Part shown: one piece after another, positions 4,759-5,581 of the stretch | How the letters are laid out: each line of letters opens with the position of its first letter | Numbering within the stretch: position 1 is the stretch's first letter | Origin: Acidobacteriota bacterium | Lineage (GTDB): Bacteria; Acidobacteriota; Terriglobia; Terriglobales; Acidobacteriaceae | Reading direction: 5' to 3' | Assembly (NCBI GenBank): GCA_021782675.1 | Contig: JAJXUS010000169.1 | Span: 1-5,581 of the forward strand | Length of the DNA: 5,581 bases | Made by a program: the position numbers and the translations under genes | Notes under the pieces: model-generated | Seen by the model: the letters and a program-made list of their open reading frames with translations, nothing else | Told to the model about the DNA's origin: nothing | Databases searched by the model: none

Positions 4759-5581
4759 ATGGCCGAGACCACGAAAACCAGAACCGCAGACGCTGCCCAG
4801 ACAACATCGGCTGCACCGTCCCGTTCCGCCGCCCGCACAGGCCTGCACTTTGAGCGCGTGTTTACCCGCCCCGGCGTTTCGCCATACGACGAGCTGCAGT
4901 GGGAGAAGCGGACGGCTTCGATCGTGGATGCCAAGGGCAACACGATCTTTGAGCAGAAGGACGTAGAGGTGCCAGCGGACTGGTCCATGACGGCCACCAA
5001 CATTGTCGCCAGCAAGTATCTGCATGGGCAGTTGAATACGCCGGAGCGGGAGACGGGCGTGCGCCAGCTGGTGGGCCGCGTGGCGGAGACGATTCGCGAC
5101 TGGGGTATGGCAGGCGGCTATTTCCGCACGGCCGAGGACGGCGAGGTATTTTTCGATGAGCTGACGCACATGCTGCTGCACCAGAAGGTGGCGTTCAACT
5201 CGCCGGTTTGGTTCAACGTGGGCTGCGACCGGCTGGAGCCAAACTCCGACGCGCAAAACTGGCACTGGAATCCGCACACCTGCGCGGTGGAGTTTTCGGC
5301 AACGGGCTACCGGAATCCGCAGTGCTCGGCGTGCTTTATTAACTCCGTGGAAGACTCACTCGATTCCATTCTGACGCTGGCGAAGACCGAAGGCATGCTG
5401 TTCAAGTGGGGATCGGGCACGGGAACCAATCTTTCGCCGATCCGCGGCTCGATGGAGAATCTGTCGGGCGGCGGCGTGGCCTCCGGCCCGCTGAGCTTTA
5501 TGCGTGGGTTTGACGCCTTTGCCGGTGTGATCAAGTCCGGCGGCAAGACGCGGCGCGCGGCCAAGATGGTGATCCTGAACA
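4759..5581 (+). CDS. nrdJ: Adenosylcobalamin-dependent (class II) ribonucleoside-diphosphate reductase, N-terminal 274 residues
   Basis: NrdJ reduces ribonucleotides to deoxyribonucleotides in the cytosol, using adenosylcobalamin to make the catalytic thiyl radical, so it needs neither oxygen nor a separate radical subunit. The visible part has a Thr/Ala-rich low-complexity start (2-27), then the conserved RNR N-terminal region. Typical stretches are FNSPVWFNVG (146-155), NPQCSACFINSVEDS (from about 186) and FKWGSGTGTNLSPIRG (215-230), followed by a Gly-rich segment and KSGGKTRRAAKMV near the edge. By position, Cys192 in SACF matches the N-terminal redox cysteine (Cys225 of E. coli NrdA); Cys189 is nearby. 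The radical cysteine and cobalamin-binding regions lie beyond the window. These enzymes are usually about 700 to over 1000 residues, so most of the gene is missing. The start is set by TAAGGAG at 4744-4750. A candidate promoter and structured leader precede it. Confidence 0.93.
   Translation, partial: MAETTKTRTADAAQTTSAAPSRSAARTGLHFERVFTRPGVSPYDELQWEKRTASIVDAKGNTIFEQKDVEVPADWSMTATNIVASKYLHGQLNTPERETGVRQLVGRVAETIRDWGMAGGYFRTAEDGEVFFDELTHMLLHQKVAFNSPVWFNVGCDRLEPNSDAQNWHWNPHTCAVEFSATGYRNPQCSACFINSVEDSLDSILTLAKTEGMLFKWGSGTGTNLSPIRGSMENLSGGGVASGPLSFMRGFDAFAGVIKSGGKTRRAAKMVILN

Overview
The window is high-GC bacterial chromosome with no rRNA, tRNA, CRISPR array or insertion sequence. The gene mix fits an acidobacterium of the Terriglobia/Acidobacteriaceae type: an extracytoplasmic lipoprotein with a chitobiase-C-terminal-like Ig fold, a secreted HSL-type esterase, a group III phosphofructokinase with PPi-type residues, a small stand-alone HTH_17 protein and an adenosylcobalamin-dependent ribonucleotide reductase. 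This placement is inferred from protein style only.

Layout. Positions 1-812 (minus) hold the first 270 codons of a lipoprotein gene that runs off the left edge. A 446-bp divergent intergenic region follows. On the plus strand come a secreted alpha/beta hydrolase (1259-2386) and, after 91 bp without an obvious terminator, a 6-phosphofructokinase (2478-3521) whose start is fixed by a strong Shine-Dalgarno. A rho-independent-type hairpin (3563-3598) and a second hairpin plus T6 tract (3632-3671) close that unit. A near-consensus sigma70 promoter (3739-3767) then drives a 102-residue excisionase-like helix-turn-helix protein (3829-4137). A 621-bp non-coding stretch precedes the class II ribonucleotide reductase gene nrdJ (4759 to the right edge). 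The last ~235 bases of that stretch look like a transcribed, highly structured leader behind a TTGACA promoter.

How the parts relate. The hydrolase and phosphofructokinase may be co-transcribed but share no evident pathway. The phosphofructokinase carries Asp104 and Lys124, the pair that marks PPi-dependent enzymes, so glycolytic flux here may use pyrophosphate instead of ATP. The HTH gene is a separate transcription unit with repeated TTTTCAGG elements upstream that could be its own operator. NrdJ supplies deoxyribonucleotides with a B12 cofactor and no oxygen requirement. Its leader contains a 7-bp closing helix around three hairpins and a further GC-only hairpin just before the ribosome-binding site. 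This is the most likely place in the window for an undescribed regulatory system.
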